A stretch of 64,000 nucleotides of DNA, from contig JADJKO010000013.1 in the NCBI GenBank assembly GCA_016705955.1, forward strand, positions 28,281 to 92,280, in the 5' to 3' direction. Below, in pieces: positions 7,907-18,640 of this stretch (its first letter is position 1; every line of letters begins with the position of its first letter). Made by a program: the position numbers and the translations under genes. A model generated the notes under the pieces. That model was given only the letters and a program-made list of their open reading frames with translations, ran no database searches and had not been told where the DNA came from. The DNA comes from Flavobacteriales bacterium. Its GTDB lineage: Bacteria; Bacteroidota; Bacteroidia; Flavobacteriales_F; PHOS-HE28.

Positions 7907-8906
7907 TCAGTTCGCGGCGACTGTTCGCACCTCGTAAGGCTTGTTGTTGCGGATCACAGCACAGATGCGATGCACGAGCTTGTTGCGCACGGCATTGACC
8001 ACTAGGATGGGCTTCTTGCCTTCGGCACGTTTGCGCTCGTAGTACTGGCGTAGCTCGCCGGGTTCGCGCACACTCACCAGAGCGGACATGTGAAGTAAGG
8101 TCTTGAGCGATTTATCAGCTTGATGCGACACTTGTGTTCGTCCGCGTACGCTGCTGCCTGAGCTGCGCTCGAAGGGCGCCACGCCGGCATGGCAGGGAGA
8201 GTTGGCGCGGCGTGTTGAAGCGCGCGAAGCCATCGGTGAAGGCCACCAGATATGCGGCCAGCTGAGGCCAACGCCGGGTATGGTGCGCAACAGATCGTAC
8301 TGCCGCTGGGTCTGCGGGTCAGCCTCGATCTCATCAGGATCAAGTCGTCCACATGGGCCACGAGCTTGTCTTCAAGCTTGATCTGCCGTTCGTCCATGCG
8401 ATCGAACTCGATCCTTACTTGGCGGTCCATGTAACGGTTCAGGTCCGTGATGTGGGTCCTATGCCGAGCCCGGCTGCGCACCAGGTGCTTCCTGCGAGTG
8501 ATCAGATGCTTGAGCCGGTCCAGCTTCAGGTTCTGCGCGGTGAACAACCTGGCTTTCTCATGGAAGGTGCGCGCGTATTGCGCGATGCGCAGGGCATCCA
8601 CCTTGTCGTTCTTCACCCGCTTGATGCCCATGCTCTGCAGGATGTCGTTGGGGTGTGCCAACCAAGCGCGCCACTGTTGCGCAACCACCATGTTCAAGAG
8701 CATCAGGGTATAGTGCCCGGTGGCCTCCATGCGCATCAGGCTCCGCTCGGGCATTACCCCGTACCGTTTGCGCCAAGCGCCCATCAGCTTCATCACCGTC
8801 TTGCGTTCGTTGTCCACCTGGGCGCTTCCAGATGCGTTCCCTTCTCATCCAGCAAGGCGAAGTCCAGTGTCGCGCTGCTCACATCAATGCCGATCCAGTG
8901 TTCCAT
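7907..8906 (-). pseudogene. IS110-family transposase, broken by four indels
   Basis: Reading from ATG at 8906, MEHWIGIDVSSATLDFALLDE carries the first catalytic Asp of the DEDD (RuvC-like) domain. Later parts give MRMEATGHY, KNDKVDALRIAQYA, a coiled helical linker (RHRTHITDLNRYMDRQV), LRTIPGVG, and the C-terminal IS116/IS110/IS902 domain with FERSSGSSVRGRTQVSHQADK around the expected catalytic Ser. The protein needs four one-base corrections: near 8821 (missing base in a C run), near 8340, near 8273 (missing C) and near 8195 (extra C). At least three lie in C or G runs. After correction the length (about 330 residues) is normal for the family. The element is therefore either recently inactivated or mis-sequenced. 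Confidence 0.8.
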
Positions 8907-9008
8907 CTCCAGTTACTTTTGGGTTACACAAAACAATCGCTGGAGAGGCTGAGCGACAGGTCCGATGCTCCATGACTCTAATAGGCCCTCACGCCTACAA
9001 TTCTATCC

Positions 9009-9099
9009 GAGCCTAGGGCCTGAGATGACCGTGGGTACCGATAGGTCTCATAGGGCTTGTTCCCTACCTGCAACTGTTGGTTCACCCACGGCCAGGCTC
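9009..9099 (-). ncRNA. Candidate structured RNA (possible IS110 bridge RNA core)
   Basis: A nested stem-loop architecture is visible: an outer stem GAGCCT (9009-9014) with AGGCTC (9094-9099), a middle stem CCGTGGGT (9029-9036) with ACCCACGG (9084-9091), and an inner hairpin TAGGG (9051-9055) with CCCTA (9062-9066). It lies about 100 bases upstream of the IS110 transposase start, on the side where IS110-group elements encode their bridge RNA (known family property). Assigning it as a bridge RNA is inference; the guide loops have not been matched to target and donor sequences. The RNA would be read on the minus strand, like the transposase. Confidence 0.4.
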
Positions 9100-9205
9100 A
9101 GTTCTCTTCAGTTATCTATCCCCGACAAGGAAACTATCCCTCATCGACGGTGCAACACTAGAGCCTGCGGTGGTCTAGAAAGGAGGCACGCTACGATTGT
9201 GCATC

Positions 9206-9275
9206 GTCACTCCGGGCAAGCGAGGCTTTGCGAGCGGACCCGCCCTTCGCGCTGCCCTTCGGGCTGGAGTCTCAC
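9206..9275 (+). repeat. Palindromic intergenic repeat, copy 1
   Basis: It begins GTCACTCCGGGCAAG and ends GGAGTCTCAC, with a variable GC-rich interior containing small hairpins (for example GCCCTTCGGGC). The same ends appear in opposite orientation at 9301-9357 and 14876-14918, which defines a small dispersed repeat family. Confidence 0.6.
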
Positions 9276-9300
9276 CCATGCCCACAGGGCAAAGGCCTTA

Positions 9301-9357
9301 GTGAGACACCGGATGGCCGGGACCTACGCGCTTTGCGCGCCCGGCCTCCGGAGTGAC
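9301..9357 (-). repeat. Palindromic intergenic repeat, copy 2
   Basis: It begins GTGAGACACCGG and ends CCGGAGTGAC, the inverse orientation of copy 1, with an internal GCGC-TTT-GCGC hairpin. With copy 1 it makes a head-to-head pair, as is common for REP-like elements. Confidence 0.6.
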
Positions 9358-9452
9358 GGGCCGGTGAGCACGGCTGCGACCCGCAGGGTCGTCGCCATCG
9401 CTTCGCAAAAGCCTCGCAAGCGCGACAGACCCGGCGGAGGTTTGAGCCTCGC

Positions 9453-9493
9453 GAGCAGCGGGCAGAACCTGCGGTGGTTTGGGAGGACACCCT
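9453..9493 (+). repeat. Right copy of ~40-bp imperfect direct repeat around IS110
   Basis: This is the partner of 7682-7720; the conserved core is GCGGTGGTTTGGGAGGACAC. A third, weaker version of the first half (GCGGTGGTCTAGAAAGGAGG) lies at about 9167-9187, so the motif may belong to a wider repeat family. Confidence 0.5.
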
Positions 9494-9586
9494 GCGGGGG
9501 ACTATAGCACGGGCAAGAGGATTATGCAAATCCTCTCAGCCTACTGCAAAATCTGGGATGAATCCAAGTAACTTAGTCTCACCCCA

Positions 9587-10525
9587 ATGACCGATTCCAT
9601 GTTCGATCCGAGAGTAGTGTTGATGGTGTTCGTAAGTGCGATTTCAACACAAGCGTATTGCCAACCACTGTCGATAGCCAAAGAATATTACGAACCACAA
9701 ACCCTCGCGTATTTCAAGTTGCGCGGCCCTGTCAAATCCGTTCAGGAGGATGGTCATACTCACTTAGGAGAATACAATGATGAGGTTGATTCTTTGCAAC
9801 TACTGTTCAACTCACAAGGGTATTTGGTTGAGCAGATCCGCACTCCGATATCCGCAGAGAAGAGCGTCTATCTAATGCAGTATGATTCTGTCAATCATCT
9901 TATCCATTTCTATGTACCGGGAAGCGACTATTCAGATTACAGAAACTGCACCTTCACGTATAACGCTAAGGGGAATATTGTGAAATTGAAAGTCTTCTGG
10001 ACGAAGCACTTCGAGTACCTGTATGATAGAATGAATAGGCTCATTGGGGCAATCGAGTGCAAATCGGATGGCACGAAGTGGAAGACGTGGGAGTATGAGT
10101 ACGACGCGAGCGGCAATCTAGTGAAAGAGTATGGAAGTTTGGCTACGGACCCTGATCACGTATTCAACATTAATGAATTCGAATATGATGAGCAAGGCAA
10201 TTTGATCAGATCCGAAACGTGCAGTGCAGCGTCAAGCTTTGCCCTTCGCTGTTATAGAGAAAGTATGCGATATGATGATCGGAATCGATTGAAAACCAAG
10301 ACTGACTACGCTGGAATATCATTCCGAAGTATTACAGTCATAAGTTACGTATACAACGATCATGATGATATAGCTGAGTTGAATACCATGCACCCGGATG
10401 GCACATCAACGTTGTTGTCGTACGAATATGAATATGATGATCAGCTTAACTGGGTAAGGAAGGTTGCGTTAAGGAATGGCAAAGCTTCTCGTGTGACGGT
10501 TAGAAGAATTCAATACTTCGAGTAG
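9587..10525 (+). CDS. Exported YD-repeat (RHS-like) protein
   Basis: This 312-residue protein starts with a hydrophobic signal-like segment (VVLMVFVSAISTQAYCQP). It contains several degenerate YD/RHS repeats, seen as YDASGNLVKEY, YDEQGNLIRSE, YDDRNRLKTKT and YDDQLNWVRKV, with the spaced YN.KGN and Y.YD.. pattern between. Short YD-repeat proteins of this kind are common in Bacteroidota and of unknown function; larger RHS proteins are polymorphic toxin carriers. It lacks a toxin domain and a T9SS tail. Base composition is clearly AT-richer than the surrounding genes, which suggests horizontal acquisition. It converges with the CdiI-like gene downstream. Confidence 0.75.
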   Translation: MTDSMFDPRVVLMVFVSAISTQAYCQPLSIAKEYYEPQTLAYFKLRGPVKSVQEDGHTHLGEYNDEVDSLQLLFNSQGYLVEQIRTPISAEKSVYLMQYDSVNHLIHFYVPGSDYSDYRNCTFTYNAKGNIVKLKVFWTKHFEYLYDRMNRLIGAIECKSDGTKWKTWEYEYDASGNLVKEYGSLATDPDHVFNINEFEYDEQGNLIRSETCSAASSFALRCYRESMRYDDRNRLKTKTDYAGISFRSITVISYVYNDHDDIAELNTMHPDGTSTLLSYEYEYDDQLNWVRKVALRNGKASRVTVRRIQYFE

Positions 10526-10538
10526 CCAACGCTCGGAC

Positions 10539-10877
10539 CTATTTAGTACTCCCCATTGACTGGACACTTTTCAGGCGTTGGTTAATGTGGGTTGGTGTTA
10601 ATCGATCGTTGGCGTGAGGCTCCTGTTGCGTGAGTCCGTCAGCTTCAGGTCTGTAGAATGCCCCAAGCTTCCACAGTCTTTGCCCTAATTCATCCTCGGT
10701 CAACTCAGAGGAGAGCAACTCTACTTTGATCCGGTTCGCCAAGACCACACACTCGTCGCGTGTTGCATCATCCTTGAAACGCTGCACTACATCCTCCCAT
10801 GTCGGATCGTCATCGAAGGAGTCTTGATGAAAATATCCTGCGAAGAACTGTTCCAAAGATTCGGGCGCGTCCGACAT
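10539..10877 (-). CDS. CdiI-like contact-dependent inhibition immunity protein
   Basis: This 112-residue acidic cytoplasmic protein has the N-terminal signature LEQFFAGYFHQDSFDDD followed by WEDVVQRF. It matches the CdiI_2-type immunity family, whose members typically begin with FFxGYFHQD. Immunity proteins of this group neutralise the toxic tip of a cognate CdiA or other polymorphic toxin. No toxin gene is next to it, only the YD-repeat protein in convergent orientation, so it looks like an orphan immunity gene. The ATG at 10877 is close to the diverged carB tail (10882-10972). Confidence 0.7.
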   Translation of the reverse strand: MSDAPESLEQFFAGYFHQDSFDDDPTWEDVVQRFKDDATRDECVVLANRIKVELLSSELTEDELGQRLWKLGAFYRPEADGLTQQEPHANDRLTPTHINQRLKSVQSMGSTK

Positions 10878-10881
10878 GCGC

Positions 10882-10972
10882 TTATTTACTCAAGTACATA
10901 CTCCGCTCCCCATACACCTGCCTCTGCCGCGCCCCGCAGAGCCGGGGCTCGCAGTGACAGAACGGATCCCTC
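10882..10972 (-). pseudogene. Diverged duplicate of the carB 3' end, interrupted by a palindromic element
   Basis: On the minus strand this segment reads RDPF, then 13 unrelated residues, then QVYGERSMYLSK and a TAA stop. The intact carB just upstream ends KDPFFRQVYGERSMYLSK with TGA. The last 13 residues (RQVYGERSMYLSK) are identical although most codons differ synonymously (for example CGC/CGG, TCA/AGT, CTG/TTG). The inserted ~40 bases (GTCACTGCGAGCCCCGG... CGGGGCGCGG) form a hairpin with GCCCCG/CGGGGC arms. It appears to be the end of a divergent carB allele left behind after recombination. Confidence 0.65.
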
Positions 10973-10979
10973 TTCGCGG

Positions 10980-13790
<2,811 letters not shown>

Positions 13791-13867
13791 GTCCGGTTTG
13801 TAACCGGGGTGCGAAGGTATCCGGGACCGGGTGGCTGGAAAGGGGATGTGGATAAGGAGGCTGGATC

Positions 13868-14797
13868 GTGGAGAAACTCGATCAGAAGATCGGAAAATGG
13901 GACGATCAGAAAATTCCCCGCCCACGAACTTCGCCGGGTATTCCATTTTCCGATCGTCCGATCATTTCATTGTCTGATCCGCACTTGGTCTCCTACTTCA
14001 CCCACGGCGTCACGCTTGCGTACCGTACGTACGGGAGCGGCGCTTTGCCCATCCTCGCCTTCCATGGCTTCGGTCGCACGGGTGCGGACTTCGCCATTCT
14101 CGAAGAGGCCCTTGGTGACCGTTGCACCCTGTACGCCTTCGACCTCCACTTCCACGGACAGAGTCCGGGGTACCCGGAGCGTGCGGACCTGCCCTTCACG
14201 CCGAACGAACTGATCACCTTCTTCACCGCCTTCGCGGATTCGATCCACGCGCCGAAGGTGAACGTGCTCGGGTATAGCTTGGGGGGGCGGATCGCGTTAA
14301 GCTTACTGGAGCATATGCCGGAGCGGGTCGAACGGGTCTTCCTTGTGGCACCCGATGGACTGAAGACCCGCCCGTGGTACCGTGGCCTGGCAGCTTCGCG
14401 GATCGGCCGCTGGCTGTACAAGCGATTCGTGTTCGACCCGACGATCACACACGGGATCATGAAGGCCTTGCGCGCCCTGAGGCTGATGAATGAGCGGATG
14501 TTCCGGTTCCTCATGGGCCAGACGGACAGCAGGGCCAAGCGACAATTGGTGCATGACGTGTGGTTGAGCTATCGGCTGATCGAACCCGATCTCTCGCAAG
14601 CCGCTGTCCAGGCCCGTAGCCATGGTGTTCCGGTCCACTTGTTCTTCGGCACCCACGACAGGGTGATCCCTCCGGCGCTTGGAGCGCGGCTAAGGGATCA
14701 TGCCCCGGAAACCATCACTACCCAGGAATTGCCGTTCGGCCATGTGCTCCTGACCCCTGAATTGGGGGTGGCCATTCGGGTACGGCTCGCCGAATGA
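13868..14797 (+). CDS. Alpha/beta hydrolase
   Basis: This 309-residue alpha/beta-hydrolase-fold protein has ILAFHGFGRTGADF (oxyanion-hole HG motif), YAFDLHFHGQSPG, nucleophile elbow GYSLGGR, an acid in FFGTHDRVIP and the catalytic His in PFGHVLL. Substrate is unknown; the family includes esterases and C-C bond hydrolases. The GTG at 13868 follows an AAGGAGG with a 7-base gap, unusual for Bacteroidota. However, the first ~34 residues are not conserved and cover an inverted repeat (13888-13955), so an internal start such as TTG at 13970 is possible. It diverges from carB. Confidence 0.8.
   Translation: MEKLDQKIGKWDDQKIPRPRTSPGIPFSDRPIISLSDPHLVSYFTHGVTLAYRTYGSGALPILAFHGFGRTGADFAILEEALGDRCTLYAFDLHFHGQSPGYPERADLPFTPNELITFFTAFADSIHAPKVNVLGYSLGGRIALSLLEHMPERVERVFLVAPDGLKTRPWYRGLAASRIGRWLYKRFVFDPTITHGIMKALRALRLMNERMFRFLMGQTDSRAKRQLVHDVWLSYRLIEPDLSQAAVQARSHGVPVHLFFGTHDRVIPPALGARLRDHAPETITTQELPFGHVLLTPELGVAIRVRLAE
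13888..13955. repeat. Inverted repeat at the 5' end of the hydrolase gene
   Basis: GATCGGAAAATGGGA (13888-13902) pairs with TTCCATTTTCCGATC (13941-13955) with one mismatch. Related GATCAG/GATCGG-rich sequence occurs at about 60945-60970, also at the uncertain start of a gene. It may be an intergenic repeat that annotation tends to absorb into reading frames. Confidence 0.45.
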
Positions 14798-14875
14798 TCG
14801 TTTGATCTGGCTAGTGAAGCTCAGCGAGCGAGAACAGCGCACCGGGCTGCCCACGCAATTGCGCGTTGGACATTC

Positions 14876-14918
14876 GTGAGACTCCGGGTCGCGGCGAAGA
14901 CGCCTTGCCCGGAGTGAC
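14876..14918 (-). repeat. Palindromic intergenic repeat, copy 3
   Basis: GTGAGACTCCGGG and CCCGGAGTGAC bracket a GGCG-AAGA-CGCC hairpin. The arms ACTCCGGG and CCCGGAGT pair perfectly. It belongs to the same family as 9206-9275 and 9301-9357. The remaining sequence between the hydrolase stop and the rpmH terminator shows nothing else. Confidence 0.6.
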
Positions 14919-14935
14919 GTCCCGGGGAAAATGAA

Positions 14936-14961
14936 GAAGGGCCGTCCGTGGACGACCCTTC
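14936..14961 (-). terminator. Terminator after rpmH
   Basis: AAGGG-cc-GTC and GAC-ga-CCCTT form a hairpin 23 bases beyond the rpmH stop. On the minus strand it is followed by TTCTTCATTTT, consistent with rho-independent termination. Confidence 0.65.
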
Positions 14962-14983
14962 GAGGAAATTCAATTGGAGGATC

Positions 14984-15142
14984 CTATTTCGCCCCTACCA
15001 TCTCATCCGAGCTGGTAAGCTTCACGCGGCCTTGGCGACGGCGGTTGGATAGGATGGCACGGCCGGCGGCAGTGCCCATCCGCTTGCGGAAGCCGTGCTT
15101 GTTGGTGCGCTTGCGCTTGCTGGGTTGGAAGGTCCTTTTCAT
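14984..15142 (-). CDS. rpmH: 50S ribosomal protein L34
   Basis: The 52-residue basic protein starts [18 protein letters not shown], continues [13 protein letters not shown] and contains [11 protein letters not shown], the invariant pattern of bacterial L34, a component of the large ribosomal subunit near the peptide exit region. The gene is monocistronic here, with a terminator hairpin directly downstream. The C-terminal extension SSDEMVGAK is slightly longer than in E. coli (46 residues). It is not next to rnpA or dnaA in this window. Confidence 0.97.
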   Translation of the reverse strand: MKRTFQPSKRKRTNKHGFRKRMGTAAGRAILSNRRRQGRVKLTSSDEMVGAK

Positions 15143-15204
15143 AACCGGTTGTCTTTCTTAAGGGACGGCAAATGTAGACCTTTTCGTCACCCGGCAAAAC
15201 GATC

Positions 15205-15951
15205 CTACCGAGGAGCGAAGCGAAGGCGGTCCAGACCATAGGCATTCACAGCTCCATCCTCGGTCTCGATGATGAGCCTTCCGAGCGGGTCCACATCCAC
15301 GGTCCGGGCCCTGATGGGCGCACCATCCAGCGTCATGTCCGTCCAACGGCCACGGGTCCAAAGGCGGTCCGTATAGCTGACCAGACCTTCCCCCGGAGCG
15401 CTGGTCCATTTGCCCCACCAGTGGCCGAAACGATCCAAACATTCCCGCAGGACCACTTTCCGATCAAAGGACTTCCCGGCTTCCTTGGCCAAACTGGTCG
15501 CCACCAATTCCTCGGGCAAGCTGGTATTGTTCACATTGAGCCCGATGCCGATCACGGCGGACATCACCAACTCCCCCACCACTTCGTTCTTGATCAAGAT
15601 CCCGGCGATCTTCTTCCGCTCCACCAGGACATCGTTCGGCCATTTGATCCGCACATCACCTTCCACATGCTTCCGGACCGTGTCATGCACCGCAAGCGCT
15701 GCGATCTTCCCGAGCGCGAATTGCGCATCCGCTCGTAGCCTAGGTGGTTTCACCACGATGCTGAAGGTGAGGTCCTGCCCCGGGGACGAAAGCCACGCGC
15801 TGCCGCGTTGACCTCTGCCATCGGCTTGAGAATGGGCCAGAATGACGGCCCCGTGATCCACTTTTGACAGTGCGAGCAATTCGGCCGCCTCTTTGTTGGT
15901 GCTGTCGAGCTTGTCGAACTCCAACAACGTTTCACCAATGGGCCTTGTCAT
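15205..15951 (-). CDS. birA: Biotin--[acetyl-CoA-carboxylase] ligase
   Basis: This 248-residue enzyme activates biotin with ATP and attaches it to the carboxyl-carrier protein. Key motifs are LDSTNKEA near the N-terminus, the biotinyl-AMP binding loop GRGQRGSAWLSSPG, IKWPNDVLVERKKIAGIL and VIGIGLNVNNT. It is the short (group I) form: no N-terminal helix-turn-helix repressor domain is present. I use the ATG at 15951 (MTRPIGETLLEFDKLDST). A longer frame to 16116 would cross the divergent rsfS promoter. It is transcribed divergently from rsfS. Confidence 0.93.
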   Translation of the reverse strand: MTRPIGETLLEFDKLDSTNKEAAELLALSKVDHGAVILAHSQADGRGQRGSAWLSSPGQDLTFSIVVKPPRLRADAQFALGKIAALAVHDTVRKHVEGDVRIKWPNDVLVERKKIAGILIKNEVVGELVMSAVIGIGLNVNNTSLPEELVATSLAKEAGKSFDRKVVLRECLDRFGHWWGKWTSAPGEGLVSYTDRLWTRGRWTDMTLDGAPIRARTVDVDPLGRLIIETEDGAVNAYGLDRLRFAPR

Positions 15952-15998
15952 GCGGGCGGTCGTGTTGATGCGTGCGGAAGGCGGGGTGGGTAACTTCG

Positions 15999-16006
15999 TA
16001 CCTTTG
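15999..16006 (+). promoter_or_regulatory. Putative -7 promoter box for rsfS-ftsH operon
   Basis: TACCTTTG fits the Bacteroidota -7 consensus TAnnTTTG and lies 20 bases before the rsfS ATG. A good -33 TTG was not found at the usual distance. Confidence 0.5.
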
Positions 16007-16026
16007 AGCGCAACAAGATAACCCGG

Positions 16027-16401
16027 ATGAAGAAGATCAAGGGCGGAACGACCGCCCGACTGGTGGAGGCCGTGATCGAAGGCATCCAAGAGGTGAAAGG
16101 CCGGGATATCGTACACATTGATCTACGAAGCGTTCCGAACGCGGTGTGCGGTCATTTCATTGTCTGCCACGGCGACTCGAACACGCAAGTGGATGCCATC
16201 GCGCGATCAGTACTGGAAAAGACCCGCGAACGGACAGGAGAAAAGCCCTGGCACACGGAGGGAGAACGGAATGCGGAGTGGATACTGATGGATTTCGTGG
16301 ATGTGGTGGTCCACATCTTCCACCGCGAGCGCCGCGGGTACTATGCACTGGAGGATCTGTGGGGGGACGCTGCCCTGAAGCGATATGAGAATGTGGCCTG
16401 A
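16027..16401 (+). CDS. rsfS: Ribosomal silencing factor RsfS
   Basis: This 124-residue protein of the Iojap/RsfS family binds L14 and blocks subunit joining when nutrients are low. Signature segments are GRDIVHIDLRSVPNAVCGHFIVCHGDS, QVDAIARSVLEK, and the conserved EWILMDFVDVVVHIFHRERRGYYALEDLW. The length is normal. It overlaps the most upstream ftsH start by 17 bases and is the first gene of an apparent operon with ftsH, the DUF2007 gene and cdsA. Confidence 0.95.
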   Translation: MKKIKGGTTARLVEAVIEGIQEVKGRDIVHIDLRSVPNAVCGHFIVCHGDSNTQVDAIARSVLEKTRERTGEKPWHTEGERNAEWILMDFVDVVVHIFHRERRGYYALEDLWGDAALKRYENVA

Positions 16402-18418
16402 CCGACCGAAGCCGAGCAACGTGGAGAACAAGAACGATAAGAACGAGCCAAAGCGTAGCGAGCGCCCCAAGCGCTCCTTCAACTTCTATTGGATCTACGG
16501 CATCATCATCCTGGTGATCCTTTCGATCCAGCTGTTCCAGTACAACGGGAGCACCACCCCTTTGAACGTGGCGGACTTCTGGCCGATGCTCGATGCCGGT
16601 GATGTGGAGAAGGTGGAGATCGTGAACGACCAGGTGGTGAAGGTGACCATCAAGCAAGACGCATTGGGGAAGGAACCCCACAAGAGCAAGGTGACCAGTT
16701 CGCCGATCGCGGGCCCGAATCTCGTCGGTCCGCATTACGTCTTCAACATCGGGAACAGCAACAAACAGAAGGACAAGTTGGTGGAGGAGTTGGACAAGCA
16801 CGGCGTCCACTACAGTTATACCTACCCTGACAACTGGGGGCGCGAGATCCTGAACTGGGTGCTCTTCTTCGGCGCGATGATCCTGATCTGGGTCTTCGTG
16901 ATGCGTCGCCTCGGCGGCGGCGGTGGACCCGGAGGCCAGATCTTCAACATCGGCAAGAGCCGGGCACAGGTGTTCGAGGGCGGGAAGAGCACGAACGTGA
17001 CCTTCAACGACGTGGCCGGATTGGCCGAGGCGAAGGAGGAGTTGCAGGAGATCGTGGACTTCCTGAAGACACCGAAGAAGTATACCGACCTCGGCGCGAA
17101 GATCCCGAAAGGCGCGTTACTCGTAGGTCCTCCGGGAACCGGAAAGACGTTGCTCGCGAAAGCGATCGCCGGTGAAGCGAATGTTCCTTTCTTCTCGCTC
17201 AGTGGTTCGGACTTCGTGGAGATGTTCGTTGGCGTGGGCGCAAGCCGTGTACGTGACCTCTTCAAGCAAGCGAAGGAGAAAGCACCGAGCATCATCTTCA
17301 TTGATGAGATCGATGCCATCGGCCGCGCACGTGGACGCAGTGTGAGCATGGGCGCGAATGATGAACGCGAGAACACCTTGAACCAGTTGCTCACCGAGAT
17401 GGACGGCTTCGGCACGAACAGCGGTGTGATCCTGATCGGTGCGACGAACCGCGCGGATGTGTTGGATCGCGCACTCATGCGCGCAGGCCGTTTCGACCGC
17501 CAGATCTTCGTGGACATGCCCGACCTCAATGAGCGGGAGCAGATCCTGCGGGTCCACTTGAAGCCGCTGAAAATGGATATCAACGTGGACGTTGATTTTC
17601 TTGCCCGCCAGACACCGGGATTCAGTGGTGCCGATCTGGCCAACATCTGCAACGAGGCGGCGTTGATCGCGGCACGCAAGCAGAAACACCAAGTGGACAA
17701 GCAGGACTTCCTCGATGCCGTGGATCGCGTGATCGGCGGATTGGAGAAGAAGAACAAGATCATCACCGCCGACGAGAAGAAGGCGATCGCCTACCACGAG
17801 GCCGGACATGCCACAGTGAGCTGGTTGGTGGAACACGCCTCACCACTGGTGAAGGTGACGATCGTTCCCCGTGGGCGTTCGTTGGGTGCCGCGTGGTACC
17901 TGCCGGAAGAGCGACACCTTACCACCACCGAACAGATGTTGGATGAGATCTGTGCAGCCTTGGGTGGTCGTGCAGCTGAGGACGTGATGTACGGGAAGAT
18001 CAGCACCGGTGCATTGAGCGATCTGGAGAAGGTGACCAAGCAGGCCTACGCGATGGTCTCGATGTACGGCCTGAATGACAAGGTGGGCAACGTAAGCTAC
18101 TACGACAGCTCCGGCCAGAGCGAATACACCTTCGGCAAACCGTACAGTGAGCGCACCGCGCAGACCATCGATGAAGAGGTGAGCAAACTCATCGAAACCC
18201 AGTATCAGCGCGCCAAGCGGATCCTCACGGAGAACAAGGACAAGCTGACCGCGCTTGCCAAGCAACTGCTGATCAAGGAAGTGATCTTCAAGGAGGACCT
18301 GGAGAAGATCTTCGGGGAACGGACCTTCAAGATCTCGCCACAGGCCACCTCCAATGGACAGAAAGCCGAGGTGCCAAGTCCTGCGCCAGTGGAGCCTAGT
18401 ACCGAGGAACAGGCTTGA
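16385..18418 (+). CDS. ftsH: ATP-dependent zinc metalloprotease FtsH
   Basis: FtsH is a hexameric membrane protease that degrades misfolded membrane proteins and short-lived regulators. Two transmembrane segments flank a periplasmic domain (about residues 34-52 and 156-173). The AAA module has Walker A GPPGTGKT (248-255), Walker B IIFIDE (303-308) and an SRH around [21 protein letters not shown]. The zinc site is HEAGH (471-475). The 677-residue length is normal. The start is uncertain: ATG at 16385 or 16391, or GTG at 16421 ([10 protein letters not shown]), the last avoiding overlap with rsfS. The Gly-rich GGGGGPGG linker follows the second membrane helix. Confidence 0.96.
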   Translation: MRMWPDRPKPSNVENKNDKNEPKRSERPKRSFNFYWIYGIIILVILSIQLFQYNGSTTPLNVADFWPMLDAGDVEKVEIVNDQVVKVTIKQDALGKEPHKSKVTSSPIAGPNLVGPHYVFNIGNSNKQKDKLVEELDKHGVHYSYTYPDNWGREILNWVLFFGAMILIWVFVMRRLGGGGGPGGQIFNIGKSRAQVFEGGKSTNVTFNDVAGLAEAKEELQEIVDFLKTPKKYTDLGAKIPKGALLVGPPGTGKTLLAKAIAGEANVPFFSLSGSDFVEMFVGVGASRVRDLFKQAKEKAPSIIFIDEIDAIGRARGRSVSMGANDERENTLNQLLTEMDGFGTNSGVILIGATNRADVLDRALMRAGRFDRQIFVDMPDLNEREQILRVHLKPLKMDINVDVDFLARQTPGFSGADLANICNEAALIAARKQKHQVDKQDFLDAVDRVIGGLEKKNKIITADEKKAIAYHEAGHATVSWLVEHASPLVKVTIVPRGRSLGAAWYLPEERHLTTTEQMLDEICAALGGRAAEDVMYGKISTGALSDLEKVTKQAYAMVSMYGLNDKVGNVSYYDSSGQSEYTFGKPYSERTAQTIDEEVSKLIETQYQRAKRILTENKDKLTALAKQLLIKEVIFKEDLEKIFGERTFKISPQATSNGQKAEVPSPAPVEPSTEEQA

Positions 18419-18424
18419 CCCTCC

Positions 18425-18640
18425 ATGCGTGCGCCACAAGGTTGGACGTTGCTTCTTACCGTAGCATCCCCGACCGAGGCGACGTTGATCAAAGGACGTT
18501 TGGAAGAGCATGACATCGCTGTGTTGCTCGTGGATAACGGCGTGAGCATTTACCCGCAACTCACCGAGATCGGGCTGTATGTGGAGCAGGATGATGTGAT
18601 GCGTGCCCGCCACCTTGTGCGTAACCCCGAAGAGTCGTGA
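18425..18640 (+). CDS. DUF2007 domain-containing protein
   Basis: This 71-residue protein has TLLLTVASPTEATLIKGRLEEHDIAVLLVDNG followed by LTEIGLYVEQDDVMRARHLV, the ferredoxin-like pattern of DUF2007 (putative signal-transducing, PII-like small domain). The start is 6 bases after the ftsH stop and its end overlaps the cdsA GTG start by 4 bases, so it is translated within the ftsH-cdsA operon. Function is unknown. Confidence 0.8.
   Translation: MRAPQGWTLLLTVASPTEATLIKGRLEEHDIAVLLVDNGVSIYPQLTEIGLYVEQDDVMRARHLVRNPEES

Larger units (their letters stand above)
8907..9586. other. Long intergenic region: IS110 5' non-coding end plus palindromic repeats
   Basis: About 680 bases contain no plausible gene. 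The part next to the transposase start (8907 to about 9170) is the 5' non-coding end of the IS110 element and includes the nested stem listed separately. The part from 9206 to 9493 is dense in short GC-rich palindromes, including two repeat units listed separately. The last ~90 bases become AT-richer and lead into the YD-repeat gene. Confidence 0.6.

Noticed and set aside
9009..9099. Stem-loop as a riboswitch or terminator for the YD-repeat gene
   Set aside because: It is about 490 bases from that gene and is adjacent to the IS110 transposase start, so association with IS110 is more likely.
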